Positions 61,301 to 64,000 of a stretch of 64,000 bases of DNA are shown piece after piece. The stretch comes from an uncultured Planctomycetales bacterium (lineage in GTDB: Bacteria; Planctomycetota; Planctomycetia; Isosphaerales; Isosphaeraceae): assembly GCA_903926465.1 (NCBI GenBank), contig CAIYJE010000031.1:39147-103146 (forward strand). The letters are read 5' to 3'. Numbering within the stretch: position 1 is the stretch's first letter; every line of letters starts with the position of its first letter. The notes beneath the pieces are model-generated. The model was not told the DNA's origin, made no database searches, and saw only the letters and a list, made by a program, of their open reading frames with translations. A program made the position numbers and the translations under genes.

Positions 61301-64000
61301 ACGCAGTGGGCACGATTACCGACACCCTGTATGACAGCCTGAACCGACCCACTGCCGTTTATGTGGGAACCAATGACAGCACCACCGACGGCAAACCCTG
61401 GACAACGGGCAACGCCGCCGCGGCCTCGAACATGGCGCAGGTCTCCCAGGCTCAATACGATGGTAACGGCGCGGGCGATAGCAACCTCACGCAATCCTCA
61501 ACCTATGTGGATGCCACCGCCACCAATAACCGCGTGACGCAGTTTGCTTACGATGGGCGTGATCGCCTGGTGGCCACCAAGTCTGGCGTGCAGGCCAACG
61601 AAGATACCAGCACCCACCGGCCGATCCTGTATTACGACCTGGATAATCTGGGCGAGGTAATCGCGACCTCGCAGTTTGATGGCGACGGGACGGTCCTTTC
61701 CAGTACCAAACCAGCCACCGGCCTATTGCGTGCCTATGCCACCACGGCGTTCGACGACCAGGGCCGGCCCGACCAGACGCAGCAGTTCAGCGTCAATCAG
61801 GACACGGGCGCGGTTTCTACCTATGCTTTGACGACGAACCTATTTTACAATCACCGGGGCAATACAGTCGCCATTGCCAGTCCTGGCGGCCTGTGGACGA
61901 AGGACCAGTTTGATGGCGCGGGCCGGGTGGTCACCGAAGCGCAGACCGATGGAACGGTCAACCAGGTTAACGCGCCTGGCACTGCGTGGGAGAAGGCGCA
62001 ATCTCTCACATACGATCTGGTACTAACCCAGACGAATACAAGCTACGATGCCAACAGCAACCCGATCCTGATCACCACCAAGGATCGGTTCCATAACGAC
62101 CTGACTACCGAGGTCAGCCCGCTGGGCAATGCGAGCACCAACCCCAAGGCGCGGGTTTCGTACGCTTCCAGCTACTATGACGCAGCCAACCGGGTCACGG
62201 CCTCGGTAGACGTGGGCACTAACGGCGGTGTGGCTTACGTCCGCCCCACCACAGTACCCGCATCGTCCGACACCACACTGGTCACCAGCTACGGCTATAG
62301 CCTGGCGGGCTGGGTGAACAGAGTAACCGACCCGCGCGGCATTGTGACTCAGTCTGTCTATGATGCGCTCGGGCGACCCACGCAGACGGTCCAGAATTCC
62401 ATCAGCCAAAAAATCTCAACCGCCGCGACCAACGTCACCACACTGTACGGCTATAACGGCATTGATCAGGTGGTGCTGCTGCATCAGGTCATACCCAGCG
62501 GATCGCCCAGCCAGATCACCCAGTACACCTACGGCGTGACCACGGCCGGCGGCAGCGCCTTGAATTCGAATGACCTGCTGGCCAAGGTCAGCTATCCAGA
62601 CCCGGTCACCGGAGTTCCAAGCGCCTCGACCCGCAACCAGGAGACTTTCACCTACAATCGAGCCGGGGATACCACCAGCTTTACCGACCCCAATGGTTCA
62701 GTGCATGCGTATTCCTATGATGTACTGGCCAGACTGACCAGCGACGCGGTGACCACGCTGGGCACCGGCGTGGACGGCGCGGTACGGCGGCGAACCTCGG
62801 CGTACAACGCACTGGGATTGCCGTTCCAGTTTACGACCTATAACGCGGCATCCGGCGGCAGCATCGTCAACCAGGTGCAGGACGCTTATAACGGCCTGGG
62901 GCAGCTCACGGCCGAGTACCAGGCCCACGGCGGTGCGGTGGATACCACCAGTTCCCCGTCTGTCCGGTATGCCTATAACGAGATGGCCGACGGCAACAAC
63001 AACAGCCGCCTGGTCTCGATGACCTACCCCAACGGCCGCAAGCTAGACTATGTTTATAACGCCGGCCTGGATAGCTCGATCAGTCGCGTGAGCTCGATTG
63101 CCGAGGATAACGCGGGCAATCCTGGCACCATACTGGAAAGCTACTTCTACCTCGGCCTGGGCACGATCGTTGAGTATGACCACCCCGAACCCAAGGTCAA
63201 CCTGACCTACATCCAGCGAACCGGCCAGACAAATGTCCTGAATGATGGTGGCGACATCTACACCGGTCTCGACCGATTTGGCCGTGTGATCGACCAGAAC
63301 TGGTGGAATACCAATAACTCCACATCCACTGATCGCTTCCAGTACGGCTACGACCGTGACAGCCAGGCCCTGTTCAAGAAGAATCTGGTGGCCCCGGCGC
63401 AAAGCGAGCTGTACCACGCCAACAGCATTGCTGCCGGTGATAACAACACAGCCTATGACGGCCTGGGGCAACTGACGGCTTTCGCCAGGGGCACGCTCAG
63501 CGCCTCGGGCAAGAATGGGACCGTGCCCGATACGGTCTCCACTCCCTCACGCACGCAGTCCTGGAATCTGGACACATTGGGGAACTGGTCCAGCCTGTCC
63601 ACGAATAGCACGACTACAAACCGCACCTTCAATGCGCAGAACCAGACGGCCACGGTGAACGGCGTGGCTGGCCCGGGCTATGACAGCAACGGCAACACCT
63701 CCAGCGCTGTCGGCCAGACGTTCGTCTTCGATGCCTGGAATCATCTGGTAGCAGTGAAGAACGCCGGCGTAACCGTGGCGGCGTATAGCTATGACGCCCT
63801 GGCAAGACGCCTGACAGAAACCTATGGCGCCACCACCAACCACCTGTATTACTCGTCAGACTGGCAGGTGATCGAGGAGCGCCAGAACGCTACGGCAGTA
63901 AGCAACCTCACCTACCAGTACGTCTGGGGCCTGGGTGGGGTGAACCAGTTGGTTCTCCGTGATGGCTACAGCGGAGGCAACACCCAGAGGCTCTACGCCC
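58366..64000 (+). CDS. Giant YD/RHS-repeat surface protein, 3' end beyond window
   Basis: One uninterrupted frame of 1878 codons runs from TTG 58366 (GCGAGG upstream) off the window end. The first residues, through FPRLEALEERQLL, carry the LExLExRxLL motif of many planctomycete giant secreted proteins, in place of a classic signal peptide. A Thr/Ser-rich beta region follows (to about residue 200), then a long series of YD repeats: YDSNSNP-, YDGRDRLVATK-, YDSLNRPTAVY-, YDALGRPTQTV- and similar, ending in an RHS-core-like LTYQYVWGLGGVNQLVLRDG. The hypervariable C-terminal toxin or tip and stop codon are outside the window. YD proteins form shells around a C-terminal effector; whether one exists here cannot be seen. 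Confidence 0.9.
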   Translation, partial: MRNGFTHILKRTAPRRIVARFPRLEALEERQLLTHTSTLWPPVAAVQPLLITGDQTAIPNRVRRPHQPRTATVSFQTSDQTTFPGGPAKTLTITANPAPASNLTVTFTLTAGSTAQINSDFSMAPMMNSVIILAGHTTADITITPLYPGTTTVSGNSVWVGYTLTGVSNTSYSLVDPKTSTVTISPNPAPPIIGTPNPGAPGLFPGTTDSNGGNPALGSESESGIRYGNGQVDNATGQIMDSTGFGQWFGQALQWSNITPYSADSVFGLGMVNSATPSIHQTNGNGYMVVQTGQSALWFDPVGSGFQARFFENTAYSLRQDATGDFTLIDARGNRIAFNGFGSGLPVAQRGTFKSLTDPYGNVINTKRDKTTGQLMEIQRSATVNGVTTSEVYGFSYVAGGSNAGLVQSVSLQRQVNGGTWSVVRKTVYDYYDGTQAFGNARNLRLETIEDGSKNILDQTYFRYYTANEAGGYAGGLKYRFGPAAYARLVAVGLTLATAADTQVSPFADAYYEYDKLQRVTLTTVQGAGISGTSQTTGTYKYSYKNSTNATGFNTWATQTVETLPDGNTNTVYTNFAGEVMVKDFLDQTDPANTALQTKHWYTFRRYDSQGRLLVTAEPSAVTGYSDTYPDLMNFQSGKSPYLADSTGVFHILEYGTSPTATSTAAGDVTGYAKDEKIQVGESGTAILLTSQQYFQHANNNLNDSTTITIYPEANASVYRTTDVKSAETTSSSYSWLSGSNGLYSTTISAPVISAAQNGSNAADITTTVFDTFGQPVWTKDADGYIHYAAFDVATGAVVRSIVDVNTNLTSLFTNLPSGWTTPTGGGLNLMTQMVVDALGRPTKVTDPNGNINYRIYNDPQHWVRAYNGWTTGLGLPTGPTIMTRADRAGSYLETLTMAAPPNLNPDGTPNGTEPVSNLQFLSRSKLDNANRLIESDRYFSLGGMTYSTASFHLGELNKNYYASTTGYDRNGNPQRVQNAVGTITDTLYDSLNRPTAVYVGTNDSTTDGKPWTTGNAAAASNMAQVSQAQYDGNGAGDSNLTQSSTYVDATATNNRVTQFAYDGRDRLVATKSGVQANEDTSTHRPILYYDLDNLGEVIATSQFDGDGTVLSSTKPATGLLRAYATTAFDDQGRPDQTQQFSVNQDTGAVSTYALTTNLFYNHRGNTVAIASPGGLWTKDQFDGAGRVVTEAQTDGTVNQVNAPGTAWEKAQSLTYDLVLTQTNTSYDANSNPILITTKDRFHNDLTTEVSPLGNASTNPKARVSYASSYYDAANRVTASVDVGTNGGVAYVRPTTVPASSDTTLVTSYGYSLAGWVNRVTDPRGIVTQSVYDALGRPTQTVQNSISQKISTAATNVTTLYGYNGIDQVVLLHQVIPSGSPSQITQYTYGVTTAGGSALNSNDLLAKVSYPDPVTGVPSASTRNQETFTYNRAGDTTSFTDPNGSVHAYSYDVLARLTSDAVTTLGTGVDGAVRRRTSAYNALGLPFQFTTYNAASGGSIVNQVQDAYNGLGQLTAEYQAHGGAVDTTSSPSVRYAYNEMADGNNNSRLVSMTYPNGRKLDYVYNAGLDSSISRVSSIAEDNAGNPGTILESYFYLGLGTIVEYDHPEPKVNLTYIQRTGQTNVLNDGGDIYTGLDRFGRVIDQNWWNTNNSTSTDRFQYGYDRDSQALFKKNLVAPAQSELYHANSIAAGDNNTAYDGLGQLTAFARGTLSASGKNGTVPDTVSTPSRTQSWNLDTLGNWSSLSTNSTTTNRTFNAQNQTATVNGVAGPGYDSNGNTSSAVGQTFVFDAWNHLVAVKNAGVTVAAYSYDALARRLTETYGATTNHLYYSSDWQVIEERQNATAVSNLTYQYVWGLGGVNQLVLRDGYSGGNTQRLYA

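Noticed and set aside
59851..63843. Many minus-strand frames under the YD-repeat gene
   Set aside because: All are antisense to one continuous plus-strand frame with YD repeats.

Overview
The window looks like chromosome of a planctomycete (moderate-to-high GC). The evidence is a DUF1559 prepilin-like protein, a PVC-type cytochrome/membrane-bound dehydrogenase with HEAT repeats, a giant multidomain Ser/Thr kinase, a secreted Ala/Pro-repeat protein, and a giant YD-repeat protein that opens with the LEALEERQLL motif common on planctomycete surface proteins. The species cannot be named from the sequence alone.

Layout. 0-8 kb: a truncated DUF1559 gene, the rRNA pseudouridine synthase rluE, then a tight three-gene operon of an XPB-type helicase, a DUF429 RNase H-like protein and a DUF790/Bax1-like nuclease (a repair-type cassette), a cardiolipin synthase and an exported protein. 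8-16 kb: KDPG aldolase with a diacylglycerol glycosyltransferase, a DUF202 protein, and a minus-strand cluster of MerR/cobalamin-binding regulator, sigma factor, Xer recombinase and membrane protein, followed by pyrE and a putative nuclease. 16-28 kb: the large PVC cytochrome protein, the repeat protein, a secreted peptidase-like protein, a DUF434-type protein, a PEBP protein, asparagine synthase and HtrA. 28-33 kb: dnaG-rpoD (macromolecular synthesis operon) and a coiled-coil zinc-ribbon protein. 33-46 kb: CaX antiporter, trxA, trpF, a lipoprotein hydrolase, DUF1015, the threonine-to-glycine pathway tdh-kbl with an EamA transporter, a RING-like protein and a GH97 glycosidase. 46-51 kb: a 1359-residue kinase, an SDR reductase and two tRNA-Arg genes.

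51.07-57.40 kb is a compact 6.3-kb integrative element in tRNA-Arg(TCT), bounded by a perfect 52-bp direct repeat. It carries two small DNA-binding proteins, a primase-helicase, a TubC-like small protein and a tyrosine integrase, plus two arrays of a GTGACGGTA repeat in opposite orientation. The integrase reading frame runs through the attachment site: its natural C-terminal tail lies at the other end of the element and would be rejoined in frame only in the excised circle. Immediately right of attR lies a frameshifted second copy of that tail with its own, different inverted repeat array and a DUF5681 gene. This is the left end of an older related element, so the tRNA locus has taken up elements in succession.

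58.4-64 kb is one open frame of a YD/RHS-repeat protein that runs off the window. No rRNA operon, CRISPR array or insertion sequence was seen.
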